From Spirochaetae bacterium HGW-Spirochaetae-3 (lineage in GTDB: Bacteria > Spirochaetota > Spirochaetia > Treponematales > UBA12059): a stretch of DNA of 64,000 bases. Of the stretch, positions 15,991 through 25,028 are shown one piece after another. Position numbers and translations under genes: made by a program. The stretch lies in contig PGXV01000002.1 in assembly GCA_002839315.1 (NCBI GenBank), forward strand, positions 62,001 to 126,000. Reading direction: 5' to 3'. The notes under the pieces were generated by a model. It was not told the DNA's origin and did no database searches. It saw only the letters and a list, made by a program, of their open reading frames with translations. Position 1 is the stretch's first letter; each line of letters opens with the position of its first letter.

Positions 15991-17409
15991 ATGCATTTTC
16001 CTTTACCGGTACAGCTCCATTACCCCACGCTGTCAGTCGCGCTATCCGGCGTATATCTCGGCAGCTTCCTATTCGCGGCGCTGCTCTACGCGTTCAGGCG
16101 GTCTTTCCCCGGAGCAGGCTTATGGATACTCGGGCAGGCGTTGCTGGCGCTCGGCGCCGCGTTCATCGCGATACAGTCTCTGGGCCAGCCGTACGCCATC
16201 CTGGCCGTCTCGAATACGACGATGCTGGCCGCGGCTATTGTGCTGGGGCATTCCGTGTGGCGCTTCGGGATCGAGGGCGAATTCCCCGTATGGCTATACT
16301 CGGTAGTCCCCGCGAGCATCGTCGCGTGGTTCACGCTCGACGCGTTCAGCGCCGATGCCAGGATCGTGGTCTATTCCGGGACTCTATGCGCCTTGTCCGG
16401 ATTCATGGCCGTCAAGATACTGTCGAAGCGGAACGACGAGTACGGTAGCCTCTTCAAGGTCACGGCGTTCTTTTTTTTGTGCACGTCATTCGTCGGGCTC
16501 ATCAGGACCATTGGCGTCTTCGTCGGATCGAGCCCCATTACCGTCCAGGCTACCGGTTCGATGGGCGGTCTGGAATACCTGTTCTCGTTACTGGTCGCGT
16601 TCTTCAACCTGTTCGGTTACTTCCTGCTATCCTCCGCCAAGGCAGAGCGCGACCTGCGCCTCCGCGAGCAGGAAGGCTGGCGGCGCAACGAGGAGCTCGT
16701 GGAGACCATAGAGACGAAGGACGCGTTGATAGCCGTCATCGGTCATGACCTCAGGGCGCCCGTCTGGAGCGCCACCCGATACGCCCGGGCCCACCTCGTC
16801 GAATTCGACGGAGACCTCAACACCAAGCGCGAGAGCATCGAGACGCTCGCGGACGGGCTCGACAGAATTTCCGGTCTTCTCGATTCCCTTCTCGAATGGG
16901 CGTTATGCGCCTCGGGGAAGATCAAGCTGCAATCGGAGCGCCTGCTCGTAGAGGAAGTGCTGGCCGAGGCGGCCGCGGACCTGGCGTCGACGATAGAGGC
17001 GAAGGGCGTTTCTATTGAAGGCCCTACGGGCACGGGCGCCATAATCGCCGATCGCCGCGCCCTTGCGACGGTCTTCAGGAACATACTGTCCAATGCGGTA
17101 AAGTACTCAGGAAGAGGCTCGGCGGTGCGAATAAGCCTCTTGGAGACACACGGCGGTACCGATTCGACGAGCCTGACCATATTCATCGAGGACTCGGGCG
17201 TAGGCATGAGACCGGATCAGATCGCCAAGCTTTTCGTGCCGGGACGAACCCGACTGACTCTCGGCACGGAAGGCGAGCAGGGCAAGGGATTCGGCCTAGC
17301 CATAAGCAAGCGCTTCGTCGAGGCGATGCGGGGGAATCTTCGCGTGGAGAGCGAACTGAACGTCGGCACCCGATTCGTGATTGAATTTCCCATAGCTCCG
17401 AGATCATAG
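15991..17409 (+). CDS. Membrane sensor histidine kinase
   Basis: A 472-residue kinase with about seven hydrophobic segments in residues 10-215 that form an undefined membrane sensor, a short coiled linker (216-243), a HisKA domain with H252 in I-G-H-D-L-R-A-P-V, and a HATPase domain with the N box (N-I-L-S-N-A-V-K-Y-S), G1 (D-S-G-V-G-M) and G2 (G-K-G-F-G-L-A-I). AGGTGG precedes the ATG. No response regulator gene is adjacent, so it is an orphan. The next gene downstream carries a candidate sigma-54 promoter, but a link to this kinase is only positional. Confidence 0.93.
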   Translation: MHFPLPVQLHYPTLSVALSGVYLGSFLFAALLYAFRRSFPGAGLWILGQALLALGAAFIAIQSLGQPYAILAVSNTTMLAAAIVLGHSVWRFGIEGEFPVWLYSVVPASIVAWFTLDAFSADARIVVYSGTLCALSGFMAVKILSKRNDEYGSLFKVTAFFFLCTSFVGLIRTIGVFVGSSPITVQATGSMGGLEYLFSLLVAFFNLFGYFLLSSAKAERDLRLREQEGWRRNEELVETIETKDALIAVIGHDLRAPVWSATRYARAHLVEFDGDLNTKRESIETLADGLDRISGLLDSLLEWALCASGKIKLQSERLLVEEVLAEAAADLASTIEAKGVSIEGPTGTGAIIADRRALATVFRNILSNAVKYSGRGSAVRISLLETHGGTDSTSLTIFIEDSGVGMRPDQIAKLFVPGRTRLTLGTEGEQGKGFGLAISKRFVEAMRGNLRVESELNVGTRFVIEFPIAPRS

Positions 17410-17410
17410 C

Positions 17411-17425
17411 GGGAAATTATTTCCC
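17411..17425. promoter_or_regulatory. Perfect 15-base palindrome after the kinase stop codon
   Basis: GGGAAAT-T-ATTTCCC directly follows the kinase TAG. With a one-base centre it makes a poor hairpin and looks more like a binding site for a dimeric protein. Confidence 0.3.
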
Positions 17426-17542
17426 TATCCAACCGCGCATAGAAAAAACACTTGCTTTCTCCGGAGCGGTCTTCTGTCTTTAATTCAATTCCTGGATTAT
17501 AATTAAAAACTATTTTTACTAATTTCAAGAAGTACTCCATTT

Positions 17543-17558
17543 TTGGCACGATTCTAGC
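17543..17558 (+). promoter_or_regulatory. Candidate sigma-54 (-24/-12) promoter
   Basis: TTGGCACG-ATTC-TAGC has the full -24 consensus, the invariant GG and GC separated by exactly ten bases, and three of four -12 bases. It lies in a 222-base intergenic region 74 bases before the Gly-rich protein gene; no sigma-70 boxes are comparable. The AT-rich sequence upstream (17475-17520) could hold activator sites. Confidence 0.55.
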
Positions 17559-17585
17559 TACATAGTTAATGCCGTTATGAACGGC

Positions 17586-17605
17586 CGCGATCCACACGGA
17601 TCGCG
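17586..17605 (+). promoter_or_regulatory. Perfect hairpin in the leader of the Gly-rich protein gene
   Basis: CGCGATCC-ACAC-GGATCGCG: an 8-base GC-rich stem with a 4-base loop, between the candidate sigma-54 promoter and the ribosome site. It may protect the message 5' end or bind a regulator. Confidence 0.5.
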
Positions 17606-17631
17606 AAACCTTGAACGAACAGGAGTTCGAT

Positions 17632-18081
17632 ATGAAGAGAATCGTAACCGTATGCATCGTAGCATTAACCGCTATCGGCGCGGCTTCCGCGCAGGGATTC
17701 GGAGGAGGCCAGGGCATGGCTCGCCAACCGGCTCAGGCTCAGGTCCAGATCCAGCAGGTCGAATCGACGATCGAGGGCAAGCTCGCGCTCGTACAGGGCC
17801 ATCCTTCCATCGTCGTCAAGGACAAGACGTATTTCGTGCAGATCCCGCAGTTCCTCTACGGCTTCGTGGACGGACTCAAGGAAGGCGCGAACGTCAAGCT
17901 CGTCGGCTTCGAAGCGGCAATCCCTTATGCTCCCAATAGCTTCTTCTTCAACGTGTCAACGCTGACGATCGGCTCCAAGAGCTATGATCTCGCCCAGTAT
18001 GGCGGCATGGGCGGCGGGCGCGGCGCGATGGGCGGACGCGGCGGGCGCGGCGGCAATTTCAACGGATGCGGCTACTGGTAA
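17632..18081 (+). CDS. Secreted protein with Gly/Arg-rich C-terminal tail
   Basis: A 149-residue exported protein: signal peptide at 1-20 ending A-S-A, a Gln-rich stretch, a compact beta-rich domain (about 45-120), and a C-terminal tail of G-G-R-G and G-G-M-G repeats ending in an aromatic residue. The start at ATG 17632 has AGGAG six bases upstream; an in-frame ATG at 17611 lies before that site. It is monocistronic, with a candidate sigma-54 promoter and a strong terminator. No family recognised; the central domain resembles small OB-like periplasmic domains only in pattern. Confidence 0.75.
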   Translation: MKRIVTVCIVALTAIGAASAQGFGGGQGMARQPAQAQVQIQQVESTIEGKLALVQGHPSIVVKDKTYFVQIPQFLYGFVDGLKEGANVKLVGFEAAIPYAPNSFFFNVSTLTIGSKSYDLAQYGGMGGGRGAMGGRGGRGGNFNGCGYW

Positions 18082-18106
18082 GACCGGCGACATAGAGCCG
18101 GGAACA

Positions 18107-18146
18107 GGGCGCCCCCGATACCTTCGCGGTACGGGGGCGCCCTTTC
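18107..18146 (+). terminator. Rho-independent terminator after the Gly-rich protein gene
   Basis: A GC-rich stem of GGGCGCCCCCG plus TACC, paired with the matching GGTA and CGGGGGCGCCC, then TTTC. It ends the monocistronic message. Confidence 0.75.
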
Positions 18147-18184
18147 TATCATAATAGGACGGAACCGCTCGGAGCGGCCTCGCC

Positions 18185-18213
18185 TTGACCAAAAGCCAGG
18201 CCAAGGGTATTCT
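18185..18213 (+). promoter_or_regulatory. Candidate sigma-70 promoter for prs
   Basis: TTGACC (18185-18190), 17 bases, TATTCT (18208-18213), giving a leader of about 24 bases before ATG 18244. Confidence 0.5.
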
Positions 18214-18243
18214 GCCTCTACTCCTCCAATCAAAGGCGCGCGC

Positions 18244-19515
18244 ATGAATTATTCAGACCCGACGAAACTAGGTCTCTTGGCCTGTCCTGGCGGCGAGCGT
18301 TTCGCAGAGCAGGTCGTACGTCGCCTATCGACAATCTATAGGCATCGCTTCGAACGCAAGGTTCAGGTGATGGCCGACCGCTACCATATTTCCAAGGAAC
18401 TCGTCACCCGCAAGATCAACTTCTCCAACGACGTCTATTCCTCGATGCTGTGCATCCCGGGCAACGTCAACGAGTACCGGGCGCCGCGGTTCAAGGTCAA
18501 CGCGCGCTACACCTGGTTCGCGAACGGAGAGGTAAAGACCGAGATACTCGACTCGATACGCGGCAAGGACCTGTATATATTCCAGGACGTCGAGAACAGG
18601 CAACCGTGCAAGTTCAACGACGGGCGCGACGAGCGTAGCCTCTCCGTCAACGACCACCTCATGAACGTGCTCGTCACGGTGGACGCGGCCATCCAGGCCG
18701 GCGCCGAGCGCATAACCCTCGTGATGCCGGCCTATCCATACTCGCGCCAGCACAAGAAGAAGGGCCGCGAGGGCCTGACCGCCGCGAGGCTCGGGCAGAT
18801 ATTCGAGAATTACGGCATCGAGCGCATCATAACGCTGGACATCCACTCGCGCGAGATAGAGAACTGCTTCAACAAGCTACGGCTGGAGAACCTTCACGCG
18901 TCCTACCAGGTCATCGAGAAGCTGGCCGGGATCGTCGACGTCAGCGACGAGAACCTCGTCGTGCTGTCGCCGGACACCGGAGCGGTCGACCGCAACAAAT
19001 TCTACGCCAGCACGCTACAGAAGCCGCTCGCGCTGCTCTACAAGGAACGCGACTACTCCAAGGTCACCAAGGACGCTAACGACTCCAATATCACCGAGAT
19101 GAAGCTCCTCGGCGACATCCACGGCAAGATCGTGTTCATGGCCGACGACATGCTCGGCACCGGAGGCACGCTACTCAAGGCGATGCGCTACCTGAAGGAC
19201 CAAGGGGCTACCAAGGTCATCTGCGCCGTGTCGTTGCCCCTCTTCTCGGCGACCGCCGTCGACGACTTCGACAAGGCGTTCCGCGAGGGCCTGTTCTACC
19301 GTATCATCGGGACGAACGCCGTTCACCACAACGCGCTACTCAAGAAGGAATGGTACATCGAAGCGGACGTGACGACGCTGTTCGCCCAGATCATATCGCT
19401 ATTGCACCATAACCGGAGCCTGTCGCCGATGCTCGACAACCGCGAGATCATCGCCAAGAAGATAAAGAAGGCGCAGGCAGCGCAGGCGGCGCACCAGCCG
19501 AACCTGCCGCTCTGA
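18244..19515 (+). CDS. prs: Ribose-phosphate pyrophosphokinase, long variant
   Basis: Makes PRPP from ribose 5-phosphate and ATP for nucleotide, NAD, His and Trp synthesis. The PRPP-binding D-D-M-L-G-T-G-G-T loop lies near residues 301-309, and the N-terminal half has the Y-P-Y-S-R-Q-H-K-K-K flexible loop and the D-I-H-S metal site. At 423 residues it is about 100 longer than standard bacterial enzymes, with extra sequence between the N-terminus and the F-A-N-G-E-V motif and a Lys/Ala/Gln-rich C-terminus. It is followed after two bases by a HAD phosphatase, and is the first gene after its own promoter. Confidence 0.92.
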   Translation: MNYSDPTKLGLLACPGGERFAEQVVRRLSTIYRHRFERKVQVMADRYHISKELVTRKINFSNDVYSSMLCIPGNVNEYRAPRFKVNARYTWFANGEVKTEILDSIRGKDLYIFQDVENRQPCKFNDGRDERSLSVNDHLMNVLVTVDAAIQAGAERITLVMPAYPYSRQHKKKGREGLTAARLGQIFENYGIERIITLDIHSREIENCFNKLRLENLHASYQVIEKLAGIVDVSDENLVVLSPDTGAVDRNKFYASTLQKPLALLYKERDYSKVTKDANDSNITEMKLLGDIHGKIVFMADDMLGTGGTLLKAMRYLKDQGATKVICAVSLPLFSATAVDDFDKAFREGLFYRIIGTNAVHHNALLKKEWYIEADVTTLFAQIISLLHHNRSLSPMLDNREIIAKKIKKAQAAQAAHQPNLPL

Positions 19516-19517
19516 GC

Positions 19518-20186
19518 GTGACCGTCTATAGGATCCCGGAGCGCGTCGGCGCCTTCCTCTTCGATATAGACGGCACGCTATACACGGACGCCGCGTACGT
19601 ACGATTCCAGTCGGAAGCCCTGATAGCGGAACTGGCCCGCGTCCGCGGCGAACCCTACGAATCCGCGGCCGCAGACGTGGCGCGGGTCAGGGCGGACTAC
19701 GCCGCTGCTAACGGCGGCGCGTCGACGAGCCTCGGCAACGCGATGGCGGCGCTCGGGATAGATATAGCGACGAGCGTCGAATGGCGGCGCCGGCTGATCG
19801 ACCCGTTCCTGTTCCTCGGCCCCGACCCGGACTTGCGCGCGGCGCTGTCCGCCCTCGCCTCCGGGACGACCGAAGCCGGCGTTCCGGCCCTCCTGGTCGC
19901 GGTCACCAACAACCCACGTTCGGTCGGCGAGGCCGCGCTGGAGGCGCTCGGCGTACGCGACCTGTTCCTGCGCGTCGTCGGGCTCGACGATACCATGCGG
20001 TCCAAGCCGGCGCCGGAGCCGTACCTGCTCGCCGCCTCGGCCGCCGGGCTCGATCCGTCCGCCTGCGTCTCGGTAGGCGACCGTTACGACGTAGACCTGG
20101 CCATAGCGCTCGAGCTCGGCATGGGAGCGATACTCGTGGACGGCGCGGAGGACGTGTACGCCCTCCCCTCAGCGATACTCGCCTAA
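19518..20186 (+). CDS. HAD-superfamily phosphatase
   Basis: Cytosolic phosphatase of the haloacid dehalogenase fold, probably acting on a small phosphorylated metabolite. Motif I F-D-I-D-G-T carries nucleophile D16 and acid D18, motif II is the T-N-N after V-A-V, motif III is the K-P-A-P lysine, and motif IV is G-D-R-Y-D-V-D. A helical cap follows motif I. It starts at GTG 19518, two bases after the prs stop, so the two are coupled. The substrate cannot be read from sequence; a role in sugar-phosphate or nucleotide clean-up would suit the neighbour. Confidence 0.88.
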   Translation: MTVYRIPERVGAFLFDIDGTLYTDAAYVRFQSEALIAELARVRGEPYESAAADVARVRADYAAANGGASTSLGNAMAALGIDIATSVEWRRRLIDPFLFLGPDPDLRAALSALASGTTEAGVPALLVAVTNNPRSVGEAALEALGVRDLFLRVVGLDDTMRSKPAPEPYLLAASAAGLDPSACVSVGDRYDVDLAIALELGMGAILVDGAEDVYALPSAILA

Positions 20187-20190
20187 GGAC

Positions 20191-21843
20191 CTACCGCAGC
20201 TCCCGTAACGCGTGCGCTACGCCGTACGCGTGGTCGCCGACCTTCTCGATATGGCGTACGATATCCATGTACAACAACTCCGCCTTTACGTTCGCGCCGG
20301 TCTGCAGCCGTTTCCGGGCCTTCTTCTTGAGGGCGCTCCGGAAATCGTCGATGCTGTTTTCCAATTCGCTCGCGACGGCCAGCTGCTCGTCGCTTATCTT
20401 CCGATTGATGTTGTCCTTGACGAAGCGCAACGAATTCTCGACGAGCTGAGCGTAGGGGCCGAGGCTCTCTATCTCGTCCGCGTCGAGGTCGAGGCCTCGG
20501 TTCTCCGCCTTCTCTAGCAAGAGAATGAGGCTGAAGCAGCCGTCGGTGATATCCTCGAGATCGACGACCATGCGCAGGAGGATGCCGACATCGCGCTGGC
20601 TATCGGCGCCCATCTCCCTGCCCGCGCACTCGAGGAGGAACCGGGAAAGCTCGTCCCGCATCTGGTCGGCGTACTCTTCCATGGACTTGAACCGCTCGAC
20701 CTCGACAGAGAGGTCGTCGGGCTTCGTCCTAAGGACGTCCCGCCATCGCGCGAACATCGTCCCGCAGAGCCCGGCCATATCTGAGATCTCTTTCTGGGCG
20801 CGCATCAGGTTAAGTTCCGGGCTGTCCATCAACGGGCCGGCCACGTACTCGAGCCTCTGCGGGATATCGTCCTCGCCCGGCTTGTCCTTGACTATGCGCG
20901 ACACGAGGGCCGATAGCTGGCGGGCGAACGGAGCGAACAGCAGCGCGTTAACGACGTTGAAGACCGTATGCATCATCGCTATATGCTGGGCTATCGTCGA
21001 ACCTCCCGCGAGCACGTTTACTATCGCCAGGAACGGCTTGAACAGCGCGATGGCCCATAAGGATCCCAGGACGTTGAACATGATATGGATCCAGGCCGCC
21101 CTGCGCGCGTTGGTCTTCGCGCCGATCGAGGCGAGGAACGCGTCCACCGTCGTGCCTATATTGCAGCCGAGCACGAGGCCGGCCGCCATCTCGAACCCGA
21201 TGACGCCTTCCACGGCGAGCGTTATGACGATAGCCGTGGAGGCGCTGGAAGAGTGCACGAGGACGGTGAGCACAGTACCGGTAGCCGCCGCGAGGAGGAT
21301 GGACAGCACGCCCATGTGCGATATGTCCGCGAGGAACTCGACCACGTCGGCGGACGGGGTCGGTATGGCGTGCGCGAGGAAGTCCAGGCCGAGGAACAGG
21401 AGGCCGAAACCGAGCGCCGCCTCGCCGTAGTCGCGGACGCGGGATTTCCTCTTGGCGGTCATCATCATCAGGAACCCGGCGCCGACCATCGGCAAGGCGA
21501 GCGCCGCTATCTTGAACTTGAACCCGACGAGGGAGACTATCCACGCGGTGACCGTCGTGCCGATATTAGCGCCGAATATGACGCCGGCCGCCTGAACGAC
21601 GGTAAGGAGCCCCGCGTTGACGAACGATACGACCATCACCGTCGTAGCCGACGACGATTGTATGAGGCCGGTGACGGCGATGCCGGTCAGCAGGGCCTTG
21701 AAGGTAGTGCCGGTCATCAGGTTAAGCGTACGCTTGAGCCCGTCGCCGGCCGCTCTCTGAATACCCTCGGACAGGATCTTCATTCCGTACAGGAACAGTC
21801 CAAGCGAACCTACCAGCTCAACGAGAATCATGACGATATTCAT
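20191..21843 (-). CDS. Na/Pi cotransporter with PhoU-like C-terminal domain
   Basis: Sodium-dependent phosphate transporter of the NptA/PNaS family. The first 310 residues hold the two inverted Q-S-S-S-A-T-T / H-S-S-S-A-S-T motifs of the family, each after a run of membrane helices. Residues of about 340-550 form a helical PhoU-like domain with E/D-rich metal-type patches. The 550-residue length is typical of the fused bacterial form. It converges on the HAD gene with a four-base gap. A -10-like TATAAA lies about 75 bases upstream on the minus strand. Confidence 0.92.
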   Translation of the reverse strand: MNIVMILVELVGSLGLFLYGMKILSEGIQRAAGDGLKRTLNLMTGTTFKALLTGIAVTGLIQSSSATTVMVVSFVNAGLLTVVQAAGVIFGANIGTTVTAWIVSLVGFKFKIAALALPMVGAGFLMMMTAKRKSRVRDYGEAALGFGLLFLGLDFLAHAIPTPSADVVEFLADISHMGVLSILLAAATGTVLTVLVHSSSASTAIVITLAVEGVIGFEMAAGLVLGCNIGTTVDAFLASIGAKTNARRAAWIHIMFNVLGSLWAIALFKPFLAIVNVLAGGSTIAQHIAMMHTVFNVVNALLFAPFARQLSALVSRIVKDKPGEDDIPQRLEYVAGPLMDSPELNLMRAQKEISDMAGLCGTMFARWRDVLRTKPDDLSVEVERFKSMEEYADQMRDELSRFLLECAGREMGADSQRDVGILLRMVVDLEDITDGCFSLILLLEKAENRGLDLDADEIESLGPYAQLVENSLRFVKDNINRKISDEQLAVASELENSIDDFRSALKKKARKRLQTGANVKAELLYMDIVRHIEKVGDHAYGVAHALRELR

Positions 21844-21983
21844 CTACGGACCTTTCGCGGCCACGGGACGGCCGAACGCTCGAAACGAAGGGTTGGGTGA
21901 GTTCAACGGCTTTTTTATAGCGCAGATACGGGAAAAATAAAAGCTCGCGCGGCTCCCCCCGTGCCTTACGTCGCGCTTCGCGC

Positions 21984-21989
21984 TATAAT
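21984..21989 (+). promoter_or_regulatory. Perfect -10 box six bases before the 21996 gene
   Basis: TATAAT followed by six bases and then ATG 21996. No good -35 box and no ribosome site are present. The position matches the candidate leaderless promoters of the CDF and protease genes. Confidence 0.4.
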
Positions 21990-21995
21990 CGGGCA

Positions 21996-22817
21996 ATGCT
22001 CGCATCATCGTACCTACGACCGTCATCGCGACTCGTCGCCATCCTCTGTATCGCCGCGCGCTCCGCTGCCGCCGCCTCCGCCGCTCCCGCATCGGACTAC
22101 GTGGATCCGTCCGCCGCCGCGAGGCTCGTCGCCGGGCAGGATCTTCGCGCGTCCTCCTCGGGCAAGGACGCAACCCTGTCGATCGCGCCGATCCATCCGG
22201 CCGTCGCGGAGATGCGCTCGGCGCTGGTCGAAGAAGGCCCCGGCATCGTGGTGGAGGCGCTATTCCTGTGGCCCAGGCCCCGGAAAACCGATTCGGCCGC
22301 CGAGATCCTCGCGGCCTACAACGTACTGAGGGCGATAGGAAGCCTTCAGGGCATAGAATACTATTCGGCCAGCAAAGGGAAGATGCGGACACTCTACGAG
22401 ATATCGAGCCTGATCGCGGGACCCGACGACCCGACGCCCGCGCTCGACGAGCGCCTCGTCGGCCTGCCGGCTATCGAAGAGACGCTATACGCCAGGCAGA
22501 AGGATACGAGCTTCGGCGACAACCGATACCGCATCACGCTATCGAGCGGGCCGGGATTCGTACGGCAATCGTCTACTAATATAACGCGGATGAGCATAGG
22601 CATCGTGCCCGTAGCCGCCCAGGAAGCCGTAAACGTAAGGCTCCTCGTCGTATCCGTCGACGAAGGGCTCCTGTTCTACGTCGCGTCGAGCGCGAAGGTG
22701 TCGATACTGCCGGGGCTACGCGACCGGCTCGAGGCCTCGTTCGTCAACCGGGCCGCGGCCGCGTTCGCGTGGTTTACGCGCGGCATGGAAGCCGCCCGGC
22801 CCGAGCCCAGCCGCTAA
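21996..22817 (+). CDS. Secreted spirochaete-type hypothetical protein
   Basis: A 273-residue protein with an Ala-rich signal sequence (about 1-30) and no lipobox. The mature part has a conserved-looking G-S-L-Q-G-I-E-Y-Y-S-A-S block followed by M-R-T-L-Y-E-I-S-S, the pattern I associate with secreted spirochaetal proteins of the DUF6675 group; this assignment is from memory of the motif and is tentative. It ends with an F-A-W-F helix. The 3' end overlaps by four bases the end of the convergent minus-strand gene. Confidence 0.65.
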   Translation: MLASSYLRPSSRLVAILCIAARSAAAASAAPASDYVDPSAAARLVAGQDLRASSSGKDATLSIAPIHPAVAEMRSALVEEGPGIVVEALFLWPRPRKTDSAAEILAAYNVLRAIGSLQGIEYYSASKGKMRTLYEISSLIAGPDDPTPALDERLVGLPAIEETLYARQKDTSFGDNRYRITLSSGPGFVRQSSTNITRMSIGIVPVAAQEAVNVRLLVVSVDEGLLFYVASSAKVSILPGLRDRLEASFVNRAAAAFAWFTRGMEAARPEPSR

Positions 22818-24487
22818 AGCAGGGACTCGACGTCGGTAGGTTCCTCGGCGAGATTCCCGATCGAACCTGGAGCGATCGCGGAGGTCGCGCCGAGCGCTCC
22901 CGGCGGAGGCGCCGCCGTGATGGCGTCGCGCGACTTCACGAACGCGAAGTTGCGCATGATACGCACGAAGATCTCGGTCTTCCGCTTGCCGTCGGTCAGC
23001 GTCGCGAGCAGTTCCTTGTTTCGCACGCCGCCGAGGCTCCTGATGTTCGTTACGAGGTCGGGACTCGATTTCTTATAGTCGGATAGAAGCTCTCCCAGGA
23101 TCTCGGCGAGCATCTGGAACAACCCGGTCTCGTCCTCGCATATTTCCCTGGCCTTGTAATTGATCTCGTCGACTATCTTGGTCAGGTACGGCATGATGTC
23201 CTTGCCGTGGCGCATCTCCTCGACGTAGCGCTTGACCGCCGAAACGCTCACTCGGTTATTGCTCTTCAGGCCCTCTTCGAACGACTCTATGCGCGGTCCC
23301 GTACGGTCGCACTGGTAGAGGATATTTGCCAGGCTGTTCTGGAAATTCTTGTTGTCGAAGTAGCCCTCGACGAGGACTTTCTTGACGGATTCCTTGATCT
23401 GGGAATCGAACACGCCCCGTACGAAGGTCTTGAGGATGCCCATCGGCTTTACGTGGGTAAAACCGTTCGGGCTCTCGCGGCGCAGGAAGGAATCGGTCTC
23501 GTCGTTGTACCCGTCGAGCGCCAGGACCTCGGTCCCGCCGAACAGGTCGCGGATATCCAGGGAAACCGCGTTCTCGTGACGCTCGCGTAGCAGGCGCTCC
23601 CTGTCGCGCTCGTACTGCGTTATCAGGCGCTTCCGGTACTGGTCTATATAATCGGTGCGCTCTCGCCTGATATCTGGCTCGTGGATGGGGTCGCGCTTCG
23701 CGAGGCGGATGAGGGCGAGGATATTATCGCTCGACAGCCGGTACGACAGTATCTTGTTGAGCGTCGAGAAAAGCTTCGATATCTTGCCCGACTGGCTCGC
23801 GGCCGTCGCGGGGGCGTGCCGTTCGAAGACGCGCATGATCTTGGCGTGCAAGGGCTCGGAGAACGAGAACCCGACGAGCAGGTAATACGCGTCTATCAGC
23901 TCGGGAAGCACCTGCTCGCCGGCGCAGGGCTGGAAATCCGGACGATAGCGCGCATCGTCGAGGCTCGCGCCCGGGTCGAAGAAACCGAGCATCCGTTCCC
24001 AGTCGTGCCTGCATATCTCGATAAAGCGTTCTACCTCGTACAGATCGAGGTTGAGGCGGCCGTCGGCGAGCGCGTCGACGCTCTTGAGGAAGCGCTGGAA
24101 ATCCTTGCCTATGGATTCCTGTTCCTCGTCGTCCTTGACCGCGTTCTCTATCCTGGCCTTCATGCCGTCGTAGACGAAGCTGTCTTTCTTGGCCAGTTCC
24201 TCGGCCGGCAGCTCCAGGTCGACCAGATAGTCGAAATACTTGCGGGAAACGCGCAGGTCGGGATGGGCGAGCGTCCTGTCCGCCAGGTCCATCAGGGGCT
24301 TGAGCGCCTGGCAGAACAGGAAGAGGTCCTGGGAGAAACCGGTCATCACGAGGTTGTTCTTGAACCGGTAGTACGAAGGCTTGATATGGGCGATCGTGGA
24401 ATAGATACGCTTGAGTTCACCCTTCGCACCCCCGTCGAGGCCCAAGAGTCCGCGGATTAAATCGAGAATAGCATGAAGGATACCCAT
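22814..24487 (-). CDS. Large helical spirochaete-type cytosolic protein (DUF5312-like)
   Basis: A 557-residue, highly charged and mostly helical protein without signal peptide or membrane span. The N-terminus (L-L-G-L-D-G-G-A-K-G-E-L-K-R-I) and the long Leu/Lys-rich helices resemble the spirochaete-restricted DUF5312 family; I place it there by overall look only. The C-terminal 30 residues are Pro/Ala-rich and probably flexible. Its ATG has no ribosome site; a TAGAAT -10 box ends eight bases before it. Function unknown. Confidence 0.7.
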   Translation of the reverse strand: MGILHAILDLIRGLLGLDGGAKGELKRIYSTIAHIKPSYYRFKNNLVMTGFSQDLFLFCQALKPLMDLADRTLAHPDLRVSRKYFDYLVDLELPAEELAKKDSFVYDGMKARIENAVKDDEEQESIGKDFQRFLKSVDALADGRLNLDLYEVERFIEICRHDWERMLGFFDPGASLDDARYRPDFQPCAGEQVLPELIDAYYLLVGFSFSEPLHAKIMRVFERHAPATAASQSGKISKLFSTLNKILSYRLSSDNILALIRLAKRDPIHEPDIRRERTDYIDQYRKRLITQYERDRERLLRERHENAVSLDIRDLFGGTEVLALDGYNDETDSFLRRESPNGFTHVKPMGILKTFVRGVFDSQIKESVKKVLVEGYFDNKNFQNSLANILYQCDRTGPRIESFEEGLKSNNRVSVSAVKRYVEEMRHGKDIMPYLTKIVDEINYKAREICEDETGLFQMLAEILGELLSDYKKSSPDLVTNIRSLGGVRNKELLATLTDGKRKTEIFVRIMRNFAFVKSRDAITAAPPPGALGATSAIAPGSIGNLAEEPTDVESLL

Positions 24488-24495
24488 GGTCGTCT

Positions 24496-24524
24496 ATTCT
24501 ACGGTAGTAACGCCGGCGCGGCAA
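24496..24524 (-). promoter_or_regulatory. Candidate promoter abutting the DUF5312-like gene
   Basis: Minus-strand TTGCCG (24524-24519), 17 bases, TAGAAT (24501-24496), then eight bases to ATG 24487 with no ribosome site. The -35 overlaps the hairpin that follows the upstream gene. Confidence 0.4.
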
Positions 24525-24547
24525 GCTCGGTTCGTCGCCGCGCCGGC
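24512..24547 (-). terminator. Strong GC hairpin after the bifunctional-nuclease gene
   Basis: An exact 11-base stem (GCCGGCGCGGC against GCCGCGCCGGC) with a 14-base loop begins at the stop codon of the upstream minus-strand gene. There is no T-run, so termination would rely on the stem alone. Confidence 0.5.
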
Positions 24548-24987
24548 TAGGCCCGCTGCGGTTCGGCGAAGCATAATTCGCCGTGGCCCGGAAGGAGCGA
24601 CGGATGCGCGAATACCGGCGCGCCGGTGGCGACGGCGAGCGCGAGCGCGTCCGAGGGGCGCAGGTCGCGTATCCAGGTCCGTAGTCCGCGGCCGTATTCC
24701 ATCCGCGCGAGGTACCCGTCCTCTTGCGCCCCGTAGATGCCGTACAGTTCGACGCGGCGTATCGAGATGCCTTGTTCCTTGAACACCTGCGCGAACAGTT
24801 CGTGCGTCAACGGCCGCGGCGTGGAGACGCCTTCCAGCTCCATCAGGATGGCGCCGGCCTCAGACGCGCCGACGACGACGGCTATCTCGCCGATACCGTC
24901 GATCCGCTCGAGAATGACTACTGGGCAGGCGTCTTCCGAAGGCATCGCGACGCACTTGACCCGAACCCGTAACATTTCTTCATGCAT
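24547..24987 (-). CDS. Bifunctional nuclease (BFN/DUF151) domain protein
   Basis: A 146-residue protein of the DUF151 family, members of which cut DNA and RNA in vitro. The core E-I-A-V-V-V-G-x-x-E-A motif, followed by P-R-P-L-T-H-E-L, and the R-P-S-D-A-L-A-L-A block near the C-terminus are the family signatures. The start is placed at ATG 24987, whose next codon is His; an upstream in-frame start would add 12 residues. No ribosome site is visible; a TATACT box ends eight bases before the ATG. The biological role of this family in spirochaetes is not known to me. Confidence 0.85.
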   Translation of the reverse strand: MHEEMLRVRVKCVAMPSEDACPVVILERIDGIGEIAVVVGASEAGAILMELEGVSTPRPLTHELFAQVFKEQGISIRRVELYGIYGAQEDGYLARMEYGRGLRTWIRDLRPSDALALAVATGAPVFAHPSLLPGHGELCFAEPQRA

Positions 24988-25028
24988 GATTACCAAGTAT
25001 AAATCGTTCTGGCCGATTTTCACGTTCC

